Below, piece by piece: positions 23,911-34,738 of a DNA stretch of 64,000 bases (position 1 is its first letter; every line of letters begins with the position of its first letter). Location: positions 29,386,962-29,450,961 of the forward strand of contig CM073522.1 in assembly GCA_037074615.1 (NCBI GenBank), given 5' to 3'. Under the pieces are notes generated by a model that searched no databases, was not told where the DNA came from, and saw only the letters and a list, made by a program, of their open reading frames with translations. This DNA is from Leucaena leucocephala (lineage: Eukaryota > Streptophyta > Magnoliopsida > Fabales > Fabaceae). A program made the translations under genes and the position numbers.

Positions 23911-25390
23911 CAATTTGCAGGTATTCAAGCCATCATCTCATTTTGAACCATGAAATTTCTCAGTCGAAGTATATGCTTCAAAATACCAAATACCAACATC
24001 AGGGGTGTCATGAAGAGCTCAAGACCATCAAACTTGTTAGATAGTGAAATATTGTGGGAATCAGTTATTGAAACACTGCGCTCAAAACCTGCTTGTGCTT
24101 TTCAAAAACCCAGTTTCTTGATAATAATTTACTTCCTGCTTTGTAATATAAGAGGGAAATGCACATTATTTTCAAGCATCATAATGTGCTCTCAATTCTC
24201 GTTTGATCCACCTTGGCTGTAATCTATCCACTTTTGCTGTTCGGCAGACTTAAAATTTGCTATTTCCATTTCCAGCGTGGACAGGAAATTTCTTCATCGT
24301 ATGCCTATCTCATGTCTCTTCAGCTTTATAGCAAATCTTCAGTTAGAACTAAGAAACTTCCGCCAATTTCATCCCGGTATCATATTATTGAGACTAACTA
24401 AAACTGCGCAAATAGAGATCATTGGCAAGATCATCTCACTCGTTCCTTGAGAATGGGGGCTTCTGGCAAATTTCTCAAAACTCAGGACCCCAAATATCTT
24501 TCCTTCAAGATTTTGCATTAAATAGTGTAAAAAATCAGTAACTTTTATGGACCCCATTTCAAACAATGTTTACCTTATTATTATTATTTTGCCTTTTGCA
24601 GCAGTTTACTACGTAGAGATTGGATGACCCAAAAAAATAGTCACAATTTGGCTCTAAATCCTTTGATTTTGTCAAGATTTTTAATTTAATACTTTTGCTT
24701 CACATTTTTTTGATATATTGATCCCTATAGTTTTGAAACTTTGCAAACAACAAAAAAAATATCAATATTTACTTGTGTGCCATTAACTAAATGTAGACAT
24801 TGGCAAATATTAGAACGTAGCAAGCATTTTATGATAACCATGTATGGACATTGGTAACGTGCCATATCATCCCCACTTTGCTACACTAACTAAGCAGAAG
24901 AGAACAAATAAAATTACACACACTCGTTACAGATAACATGATGATAAGCTGGGTTGCAATTCGAAGGGACATTAATTTAAATACATTGATGTGCTTCCAC
25001 CAAAGACATCATCTCAACGAACGTAAAAAGCTGATGAGAATGGACAAACAACAAAAAGTGGGAGGCAAAAATTTACTAATTTGGGGCATTAGGTAAAATG
25101 TTCAACCAAAAAAAAACATTGTGGTATTAGTGTTAAATTCTATTTTTCAAAAAGAAAAACAACATACGCAAGATCATCCGCAGGTAGGTAAATATTTGCA
25201 GCCAGGAAAATTGCTCCAAAAGTTACATAGCATGAAATACAAGTCTCATTTTTTTCTTTTCTTGGCAGGACCTTCTTTTGACCCCATTTTTCTTCTGTTT
25301 GCGTTGTCTCTTTTCTGCCATTCAAACAATTTTGATCAACCTTAAGGTATCAACTAGAAATTGCCTTACTAATTGAAAGACTACTGATCT
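23911..25390. other. ASF1 3' region and convergent spacer
   Basis: This holds the ASF1 3' UTR and flank, then AT-rich sequence up to the convergently transcribed zinc-finger gene. No credible ORF was found. Basic minus-strand ORFs at 25140-25325 could be 3' UTR of the zinc-finger gene. Confidence 0.6.
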
Positions 25391-28300
25391 TTACTTTACC
25401 TTCTTTCTCAATTTCTTCTTGTGCTTCTTCCGTCCTTCCGGATTCTTTTCCGGGTCATCCTACAAACAAGAATAAAAAGGGAAATGACTTGGCTTTTGGA
25501 TGATCAAGTTTTTAAATGAAGTGCACAAGGGAAGAAACCAACCGTTGGATTTGTTTGCTTCTCTGAGACCTCATAGTTCTCAATTTCACCATCACTATTC
25601 AGCATGGCCTTCAATCTACCTTCACTGAGTAATTTCTCGGATCGCGCGTGCCTCTACAGGAAAGAAAAATCATACAAAAATCACCAACAACAGATCACCA
25701 CAAAATGTCAGGTGAAAGATTATCTAGAGGGGAGAGCAAAATGTGAAGCCAATTTGATCCCCCGTTTTCTATTGAAAGGAAGGCACAAAACGTAGGTTAG
25801 AGTATCTAATACCCCTAATCTTATTAACAGTATCATCCTCAGATTTCTCTGGTTAAAGGTCATTGATATCTAATTAGAATCCCAGCGAATATATGAATGT
25901 TATAAATGACATTTTGTGGAGAAAATATCTAAAATAAGAATATATATATATAAGTTCCTTGGCAGGGATTTAAATTTCCAAGAGATAGACGGATAAGAAT
26001 GCATGTTTGTAACCTTTGATTGTAAATGAGCCCTCAAAGTCTCCTCAGACAAACAGATAATCCTAGGGCATATTCTACACTTGAAAACTGATTTGCATTT
26101 TAAGATATGGGATGGGATATCTTCTGGAAAGCCTTCCTTTTCACCGTCGACACCAGACTTCCTTTCAGATAGTTCAGAATCATGTTTGTTAAACAACTCT
26201 GCATTAGCAGGAACTTTTCTTCCATTAATTTTTTCGAAATCATCTTCACTAAATAGCTGACCTGCACTTTACAAGAAAATGATATCAAAATGCTAGCAAA
26301 TCACAACTAATGAATTCCTAGCAAGAATGTAAGCATGCATATTGATGACCTATTAAATTCCAACAATAACAGGTAAAACACACGCTATTTGTTCCAGAAA
26401 TTTAATTAACTTGTAATGTAATTTAAAAATGGATGTTGTATGTAGCAGACATATTTCTAAAGATCCACAAGGTATAAGCATTAAATCAGGCGCATAATTA
26501 AAACAGAATGGTCATGTAACTTATTTCTAATCAATTGAAAAGGTTCAAAAATATAACAAGAAAGAAGTAAACCTAAGGATATTAATTATTATCTTAAATG
26601 CATTTTGTATATCTGAAAGTCAAAAAACATCAAACCAAGTGCACACAGCACATTTTCACACAACAGAATGACCGACATATAAAGCTTTTCTATTTTTATT
26701 ATCTTCAAACCAGAGGCCACAAAAACTAAATGCTCTACATTTAACTTTACAGTTATGGATTAAGAAGCATCCAAACACAATAGGTTTGAAGGTTCAAACT
26801 TGAGTGCGCTAGACAGTCAACTTGCCACTAAAGCATTATACTGGTATAGTCCATTGCAGCACATTAAGATAACAGCAAGTCCAACAATAAAATCAGTTGA
26901 ATCCAAATTTGTGCCAAAGAAAATTCAAGTAAAGCAGACAACAAAAACAAATGATACCAGATGAGTTGACGTCAATGTCGTTTGCAGAGCCATCCTCACT
27001 TTTGTAACCTGAATTGGATTTAAAAAATTAAGATGGAGGAATTTCAAAACAAGGAGAAAAAATGAAGTGAAGATTAATAGCAAGTGTCCTCGTAATGTAA
27101 ACATATTCTTATTGCATAGTTCATTTGAATAATGTTATGTAATTGTAGAAAGAAAAGGGAAATCGAGAAGAATAGAAGAGAAATTGGAATTATACTGAAT
27201 ACTCAAGGGTTCACATCATAATCAAAGTATATCCTAATAAGACTGATGATCTGAGTAATCCTAATCCTAATTAAATATCTAATACTAATATATCATAATA
27301 TCTAATCATAATATATATTATAATATCTAATCCTAATATATCATAATATATATATTATGATATATAATCCTAATATCACATAATACCTAATACTAATTAT
27401 AATAAAATAATAAAACTACTTAAATTGTTTATATATATTTTACATATCAATACTCTCTCCCTAAAAGACCCTTGTCCCCAAGGGTACCAAGAACAATACT
27501 AAACTAGAGCCAAAAAGCATTTTAATCAATTCTCCTTTGAACCAAATCTGGACTAGGAGATTTGAGATCGCCAGTGTTATCGGGGCCAAACTTGAAGACA
27601 TGTCGCAAAGTGCACTTTTAAACCCCTCACAAAAGTTGAGACTTGATGATCCATCAGCTCTAAACTTTGGTTTCATCACCTTTCTTTTGCACGTTATGTG
27701 TGAAGATTCCTGTAAACCATCAATTGTGTTATGAAAATTGATCTTCTTTGAATGTGCTAAACTTCTTGCATCTTGGAGAATGATAGACTGAATTTTCAAC
27801 CCTTCCTGAACTATTATCTGCACCGCATTATAATCTTGAGTCCGATTGGAGTTCTTGGGACTTTCTTGCATATCTTTTTGCTCCTCAATAGATGATGAAA
27901 GGGAAGACTCATCTTCTTGAACTGCCGGGCACTCTTCTTGATCACCAGAAACATGCGTTTCCTTTTGCAATACTTTCCGTGACTCTGCCACATCTTTCTT
28001 TACCGACTGAGTTTTCTGCAGAAGGGTACTCATCCTATTAAGTTTCCTTGCCATATTTTGAAAACGTCGCTCTGTATCCATACTCATCCTGTCAAGATTC
28101 CTAGCTATATTCTGAAGACACCGCTCTATATCCATGCTCATCCTGTTGTTGATTCTTGTGAGTGGCCGAGGAACGACCGCTCTGATACCACTGTTATGTA
28201 ATTGTAGAAAGAAAAGGGAAATCGAGAAGAATAGAAGAGAAATTGGAATTATACTGAATACTCAAGGGTTCACATCATAATCAAAGCATATCTTAATAAG

Positions 28301-29051
28301 ACTGATGATCACCCTTATTTATAAGTGATGGGTAATCCTAATCCTAATTAAATATCTAATACTAATATATCATAATAGCTAATCATAATATATATTATAA
28401 TATCTAATCCTAATATATCATAATATATATTATGATATATAATCCTAATATCACATAATACCTAATACTAATTATAATAAAATAATAAAACTATTTAAAT
28501 TGTTTATATATATTTTACATATCAAACAACATATACTAAGCCCTTCAGTATAGAACAGAAAAGCTTCAATTCACATCCATGCAAGAAGTTAGTTTAATTC
28601 AGACTAAACCCCTATTTGGCTCAAGAAATATGCCTTTTAAAATTGATCCTTCACAAAGGTTTCCCTTTTATTTGGTCATTCACATTTCAAAGTTCAATCG
28701 ATGTCATCCTTCTATGAACTCAAAGAAGAATATTAGCAGGGCACTGACTTATATACCCTCGGAATGAAAATGTATACAATTTAAAATAAAAAGACAAAAG
28801 ACTTACATGTTCTTCTGGCATTAAATGTAATTCTTCTAGTATTAAAGAGACGAAAGAATAATCAAAATAACAATCCGCTAACCAGAGGATGTGGAGCCAG
28901 ATTCATTATCCTCATTCACCTCTGGTATTACATGTCCTTCTGAGTCTTCAGTGGCTTCAGCTTCCTGGTCAAAGTCTGAGGTTGATGAAGATGAATCTGA
29001 GGCATCATCCCGATCTCCATGATCAATCTTGTAGAATTGTCGCTTTATCAT
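25391..29051 (-). CDS. U1/JAZ-type C2H2 zinc-finger protein, function unknown
   Basis: Five coding exons on the minus strand, 29051-28883, 27008-26958, 26261-26014, 25653-25543 and 25459-25391, join in phase with consensus splice sites into 215 residues. The start MIKRQFYKIDHGDRDDASDS leads into an acidic Ser/Asp/Glu-rich region. A single zinc finger follows: FKCRICPRIICLSEETLRAH then LQSKRH, that is C-x2-C-x13-H-x5-H, the U1/JAZ spacing linked with RNA or double-stranded RNA binding. An intron splits it between LQSK and RHARS. The C-terminus is strongly basic (GRKKHKKKLRKKVK), like a nuclear or nucleolar signal. A 5' UTR exon probably lies at about 30524-30640, with an intron to 29069 and untranslated bases 29068-29052. 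A donor-like AAG|GTAAAG just before the stop means a further 3' exon cannot be excluded. Exact orthology is not assigned. Confidence 0.82.
27133..27449 (-). repeat. 3' LTR of the TRIM-like element, TATA deleted
   Basis: It matches the 5' LTR closely with a few point differences, but is about 16 bp shorter where the TATA box should be (about 27252). Confidence 0.88.
27461..28141 (-). CDS. ORF of the TRIM-like element, coiled-coil protein
   Basis: This 226-codon ORF fills almost the whole interior. It starts 38 bp after the primer-binding site and ends in the purine tract. It opens with two near-identical units, MSMDIERCLQNIARNLDR and MSMDTERRFQNMARKLNR, predicted to be helical or coiled-coil, followed by Glu/Ser-rich sequence. 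No zinc knuckle, capsid, protease or polymerase motif is visible. It may be a degenerate gag start joined to the element's far 3' end, or a captured sequence. An ORF of this length in AT-rich DNA suggests it was translated recently, but this is unproven. Confidence 0.55.
   Translation of the reverse strand: MSMDIERCLQNIARNLDRMSMDTERRFQNMARKLNRMSTLLQKTQSVKKDVAESRKVLQKETHVSGDQEECPAVQEDESSLSSSIEEQKDMQESPKNSNRTQDYNAVQIIVQEGLKIQSIILQDARSLAHSKKINFHNTIDGLQESSHITCKRKVMKPKFRADGSSSLNFCEGFKSALCDMSSSLAPITLAISNLLVQIWFKGELIKMLFGSSLVLFLVPLGTRVF
28179..28190 (-). other. Primer-binding site (initiator Met-tRNA)
   Basis: TGGTATCAGAGC on the minus strand, one base inside the 5' LTR, is the standard plant primer-binding site complementary to the 3' end of initiator Met-tRNA. 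Confidence 0.9.
28192..28524 (-). repeat. 5' LTR of the TRIM-like element, TATA present
   Basis: The 333-bp LTR contains, on the minus strand, CACTTATAAATAAGGGTGAT (around 28333-28314), a good TATA box about 200 bp from its 5' end. The other LTR lacks this segment. Confidence 0.88.
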
Positions 29052-30756
29052 TTTTACTTTAAGGTTAACTGCAATACAGAAATTTAATATTTAATATTGA
29101 GAACTTTAAAAAATTATTAAGAGCATACATAAATTGCATTTTACGAAGGTGGTAAGATGTAAAATGCATTTTATGGTGCTAAACCCCTAAAACGCTTCAG
29201 GTGGCACCAAAAAGTGTGTGCCCAGGTGAAGAAGTGGCTAAAATAGGACATAATGCTGAAAATAGTGTAAATAAATAAATGTAAGCTTGTAACAAATTTT
29301 GACAGGTAAATTAGTTATTCAAACATTAAAATTATCGAGTAATAAATCTTAATAATCATCAAATGCGCTAATAACGAATATCACAGTTGAAGCATAATAA
29401 TCATTAAGCCATTCATAACTCATATAAAACCCTAAAAGAATTGCATAATTATTATTTTAAAGTGAGAATGACTATTTTACCTTATCACTTCTTAGTTATT
29501 GAGCTGGGTTTTATAGTTTCCATATCGTTAGTGAAGCCATACTATTAATACTTAGCCTGGCCCGCTACGGCTGTCCCTTCTCCTTCCACCACACTTCTCT
29601 CTCAAGCACCTAAAGTGCACACTTTCAGTGAAGGAAAAAATGCCGCCAAGCAAGTGCCTGTTTAAAGCCAATATCTCTTTTGGAGCAATAGGCAATGAAC
29701 CTCTTGAGCAACTCACCCCAGTACCTTATGCATTAAGGTGGGTGCCTTTGACTACATTCCATTCCAGGTAATATAAGTGTGAAATAAGACAGCACAAAAG
29801 ATGCTTCTAATCATGCTTGTTACTAAGATTACAATGATCAATGAATATACTAATAATTCTATTAAAAAAAATCAACGCCCAAGACTCGTTTAGTTGTTGT
29901 CTCCATTTCTAGTCGATATACCTAAAATGATATGATCAACAGATCAAGTTTCTTCAATCTGTGTCAAAAATCAATGGCTTAGTATCAAGATAGACCAATT
30001 AGAACAAAGGGCTCATCTAGGTATTTGCTTTTTCCTACCCTTAGTCAATATGAATATAAAATATGTTAAATTATCAGTTCAACCATCATATTCTTGCTCT
30101 GTTTCCAATGCTCAATGTCTCTAAAATAAGACAAAAGCATCCTATTGCATATATGCATTCAAAAAATTGAGGCATAACTCTTCAATGAAGCTCATCTCGT
30201 CAAATAGGTTTTCCCAGTATGTTGACCCTGCTAGATGGTTTGGTCTTAACGGTTCTTATAGAGTCCCATAGCATATCCCCTTAAAACACACTCATCCACC
30301 AAACTGTTGATACCAGGAGATTAAAAAATATGTAAATATTGCATAAATGAATAAATTAATGACCGTTAAAATGCCCTCCCAGAAATGATGGTGTTAAAGC
30401 CAAGGTTCGAAGCTAGAAGCACATCGCGAGTGCCAAAAAGATTTGAACTTCTAAGAAAATAAGAAATCAACTATTGCATTCCATGAAAAATGAAGATAGA
30501 ACGGGAGAGAGATATTCGCTTACAAAGGAGTGAAGGGCAAGGGTGGAACGCCGGCGAGGAAGAATCAGGGGCAGCGAGAAGTCGTGGCAGTGGGGAGACA
30601 CGGCTTTTCAAGCTTCGCTTGGAGAAGCGAAAATGATTTGCTCCGGACTGTGCAACCGGGTCGGGTCAAATCATGGGTTGTCCATACTGTTTTTGGGTTA
30701 TGTTTTTAGGGTCCGTTCTATTGATTTTTTGGGCTTTTGGGGGCCCACAAGTTTCT

Positions 30757-30944
30757 TTTTTTTTGTTGCCCACCCGGTTCACCGGAGCTTTGCCCCGACT
30801 ATATCCGGATCCGACCCGCGTCGCACACCTGGCTATGGTGGGTGAGTCTCCCAACGGGAATTTTCTGTGTACACCAAGGCTCGAACTCGAGACCTCTCTT
30901 AAGCGATACCGAGCCGCTTACCACTCGGACCAACCCCCGTTGGT
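30757..30944 (-). mobile_element. tRNA-like SINE
   Basis: On the minus strand the element starts CCAACGGGGGTTGGTCCGAG, with an A-box-like GGTCCGAGTGGTAAG and a B-box-like GAGTTCGAGCC. It runs through GGGAGACTCACCCACCATAG and ends GGTGGGCAAC followed by an A-rich tail. An 8-bp duplication AAGTTTCT flanks it (30749-30756 and 30945-30952). Copies also lie at 38717-38904 and 38920-39106, with an old one at 34296-34446. It sits just upstream of the zinc-finger gene's presumed first exon. Confidence 0.85.
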
Positions 30945-30952
30945 AAGTTTCT

Positions 30953-33900
30953 GAATTGGCAGTAAACCTAACACAAAAATAAAAAGATGATCATGCCAAC
31001 ATATCCATGATAAAATTTGTATCAAATTTAAGAATGGTATTCTTAAATCCTTTGTCTAACGAAGATGGGTCATTCCTTTAATTCAGTGGCATTACAACTG
31101 CAATTCATCTCTAGATAGGTTAACAGAGTTGCGAATGCGCTAATAAATAAAGGTCTTTCTAGATCTACTGTATTTAACACATGCCCTTCACATTTACAGC
31201 ACTTAATGGATTTAGAGTGACTAAGATTAAATTACTCAATAGTCTAATTTTATTTACCTATAAGCTCTGTCCTCTCATGTAACAAAAAAAAAAAAAGATG
31301 ATCATGCAGTTTGTGTCAAGCATTTCTTGTTATGTACTCAGAATTATTATATTCAAATAGTATAAGGCCTAACTAAATTAATATTTAAATTCTTACTAAA
31401 AAAAGTATCCATATTTGATACCCGATAGTATCTCAAATAAGACTATCTCTAATAGAAGAATAATTATGCCCCAACAAAATAAAAATATAACATCTATAAG
31501 TGAGTCCTAAATTTATTTTATTTAGTATCTATAACTGTATACTTTATCTAGTCCAATCTCTCTCAAAATAGTGAATTAAGCTCGAATGTTGCTTCAAAGG
31601 TTAAGCGCCTCCTCACTCTCTCTCTCTCTCTCTGTTTGTGAGGAGTTTGCTTTAATAGGCTAACCAGAGGAATGATGAGCTCCATCCAGGCCACTTCTAA
31701 AAGAGTTGCCAGCATTTAGATTCTTCATGACATGAATCCTCCTCTTTATGTTTGTAGTTAAACTCCATGAACAACTTGCCTCGATCGACATCCGAGTAAT
31801 TTGGCGTGGGGGTGGCAAGGATCAAGGGATTGATGATCATGGGAAGTTTATGTTGGAAAAGATACCAAAGCCATTGTCCATTGACCATATCGTTATCAAC
31901 AAATTGGCTTCATTAAGTAAGAATCGCTGATATTAGTGAAGGTGAGATTTGTCACAATCCCATATCCAATTGTCACTCTAGAACTTAGCCTATCTTCCAT
32001 TTCCTGGCTTTCATCGGAGGCTAAAGGAAGTGTCTGGCTAAGCCTTATCAATATTTCTTCAAGTGTCAAGATCGTCTTTGTTTTGAAAGCAAGTTTAGTT
32101 TCTTGGAACCATCTATCCATACTTTGCTTTTGGGACTTTTACCTTTAGTTTATTGATTAGCATGAACCAAGTTTGATCATGAAATCACAATTTTGCCTTT
32201 GCAATTTCCTTAGCCCACCTCTTCCCTTTTTGAGTAGTTGACATACACATTAATTTCATCCTAGTTTAAGAGATACCCTACGGTAAACATCAGATCAGAT
32301 CCCCATATAAATTTTTTTATTAGTCTCTCAATTTGGGGATAGCAAGAAGAGGGCAGCATGGCATGATAATGTAAAGGTAAGAAATATCTTCCGTGATTAT
32401 AGAGGAGCATATATTCAATGATGATCTTCTCTTTTTTCAGCCACTTTCCACTTTATGTATACTTCGTGATCTTACTTTCCCATAATTTTATAAAAAAATT
32501 TAATATTCCTTCTGTCTTGAATATATGACTTAATTAAGAAGTTAATTTTAATTTTAAATATAAGATATATTTTCTATATTTATTAATTTTTATCAAATTA
32601 TCTCATGTAGACGGCTATGTCTTTAGAGCCAATCTCATAGATGATAAATAAGTCAATTAATCAAATATAATATAATTATCCTTTCAATTTTTCAATCATA
32701 TTGAAATAACAAAAATTTTAAAATATAAACAAAAAATAATCATCATAATGTCAGTTACAAAGATATAAAGAAATAAATAATATTAATTATTTTTAATCAT
32801 CATATTTATGACTGTATACAAGTAATATTTATATGAAAAGGAGAGGATTAATAATTTGGTTCACATAATTTACTTGAGTTTTCAATTTAGTCCCCACAAA
32901 TTGAAAGTTAAAAAAAGCTATAAGATCAATGAGGGATAATGTGCCGAAAAAAATATCAAAAGAGGAAGATAAAAAGCATTATGGGCATATATTTTAGAAT
33001 CAAAATCAATTTATTACTATGTCTTCTATTATCCACATTAGCATAAAAAATTATCATATTTGGCATGCTTAAGGAGTTGTTTGAAAATCTTGCAAAATTT
33101 CATACTATTCTTCTAATATTATTTCTAAATCATTTCGAGCATATTTAAAAATTTTAAACTTTATTAATTATATCTTAAAATTAAATATTTTTAAGATTTT
33201 ATCCATATTTAATATATATAATATTTTGCATGAGAATAAAATTAATAAAATATTAAATAAATAATAAAATTGTACATTTATATAAAAAAATTAATAATAA
33301 TATTTATAAATATGATCAAAAAAAATTTCTCCATCTATCTTATATATAAGGTTAGAAGAGTATAGATTAACTAATCTAATCTAATGTATAAAAGTATAAG
33401 CAACTACTCTCTTTTTTAAAATTTAAATTATATGGTTCAAATTAAAAACGCACATAAACTATAGCGGTTAAAATACTAATTTATTCCTAAACATTTTTCC
33501 TATTTTTTTGTATAGTAACATTTTTCCATTTCTAATATTTACATTTACCCCACATATTTTTTATTCACTCCAAATTCTCATAAATCTCATATACCGTTTT
33601 TTTTCTTTAAGGCATTATTTAGTTGAGAGTTTTTAGAGGAGAGAATAGAAGATGTGAGATATAAATATATTTGGTTAAAAAAATAAAGAAAAAATAAGGT
33701 AAATTTTTTTATCATGCTCGCCTCTCATCTTCTACCGACTTTCTAAAAGTGAGAGTTTTTATAAGAGAGAGAAAAATTTTATCTAATTTTAATAAAATTA
33801 TTTATTATATTTTCTTAATATTTTAATTGTGCTCTTTTGAGAGTTGACATTTTTCTCACGCATAATTTTTGCTTTGATTGTTAAAATGATAAATGATTTA

Positions 33901-34639
33901 TATATTATATTAATATATATAATAATTATAAAATTTATGAGAAATAATATTAAAAATTTTATTAAATTTTTTAATTTTTTTAATTTTATTATATATATAT
34001 ATATAAATAAGATAAAAAAATTGAGATTTATAAATTAAAAAATAATAATTTTAATATAAATATTATAATTAAAAAATAAATAAATTTAAATAAAAAAATA
34101 AAAATATATTTATTAAATTTTTAATTAATTTCTCTTCTACTCCTTCACTTTTTAAATTAATCTAACCTATCTTACTCTAAGTTAAACTAAACAAAACCTA
34201 ACTGAAACAGCTCATGAACTCTTGAACCGTTGAACGTGAATATGCGAAACTCTGTCCATCGCCATCATCGCGATCTGTACAAATTGAAAATTGTTTGCGT
34301 ACGCTTAGGTCTCAAATTCGAATCTTGGCGTACGCAGAAAATTTCTGTTAAAAAACTCACCCACTATAGTTAAGTGTGCGACACGGGTTAAATCTAAATA
34401 TAATCGGAGTAAAATTCTGATGAAGCGGGTAGGCAACTATAAAAAATCTTTGAATTTAATGGAGGATTAAGCAAGACAGTCATCGCCACGTATATGCTAT
34501 CTATCGGAATCACGAAAGCAAGTTTGCTTCTTTGAAGGTCCAAACTGTCATTTCCAAGCCAAGCCGCCACGCACGCACCTTCCCCATAACCACCCTCCCG
34601 CCGCCGCTTCCTCTGCCGGTTATTCCATCTCCGAATTCG
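30953..34639. other. AT-rich spacer between the zinc-finger gene and HACL
   Basis: No recognised gene. There is a repeat unit at about 31378-31478 shared with 39188-39285, a TC run near 31617-31633, two uncertain minus-strand ORFs at 31697-31888 and 31896-32120, a truncated Stowaway-like fragment near 32503, very AT-rich sequence at 33100-34150, and a decayed SINE at 34296-34446. Confidence 0.6.
34296..34446 (+). mobile_element. Decayed SINE copy
   Basis: GTACGCTTAGGTCTCAAATT and CTTGGCGTACGCAGAAAATT, then ACTCACCCACTATAG and GCGGGTAGGCAACTATAAAA, follow the order of the SINE at 38920-39106 with many substitutions. The 5' head is missing. It is an older insertion than the other three. Confidence 0.8.
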
Positions 34640-34647
34640 ATATATAG
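34640..34647 (+). promoter_or_regulatory. TATA box of the HACL gene
   Basis: TATATAGA lies 99 bp before the HACL start codon, downstream of the decayed SINE. Confidence 0.5.
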
Positions 34648-34738
34648 AGCATAATTTACAAATTCTCAAACCATGCTCAAAAAACAATAAGCACTCAATC
34701 ATTAGATTAAGATCACGAGTCACGAGTGTTCAGTTTCA

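Larger units (their letters stand above)
27133..28524 (-). mobile_element. TRIM-like non-autonomous LTR retrotransposon in an intron of the zinc-finger gene
   Basis: Two direct repeats, 27133-27449 (317 bp) and 28192-28524 (333 bp), both TG...CA, bracket 742 bp. On the minus strand the 5' LTR is followed after one base by TGGTATCAGAGC (28190-28179), a primer-binding site for initiator Met-tRNA. A purine tract AGGGAGAGAGTAT (27462-27450) precedes the 3' LTR. Flanking 5-mers AATAA (27128-27132) and AACAA (28525-28529) are a near-match target duplication. There is no reverse transcriptase, integrase or protease. The LTRs are nearly identical apart from an indel, so the insertion is fairly young. 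It lies in the first coding intron, in the same orientation as the host gene. Confidence 0.9.

Noticed and set aside
30543..30954. Three plus-strand ORFs of 69-100 codons
   Set aside because: They run through the antisense side of the zinc-finger leader exon and the SINE, so they are shadows of repeats.
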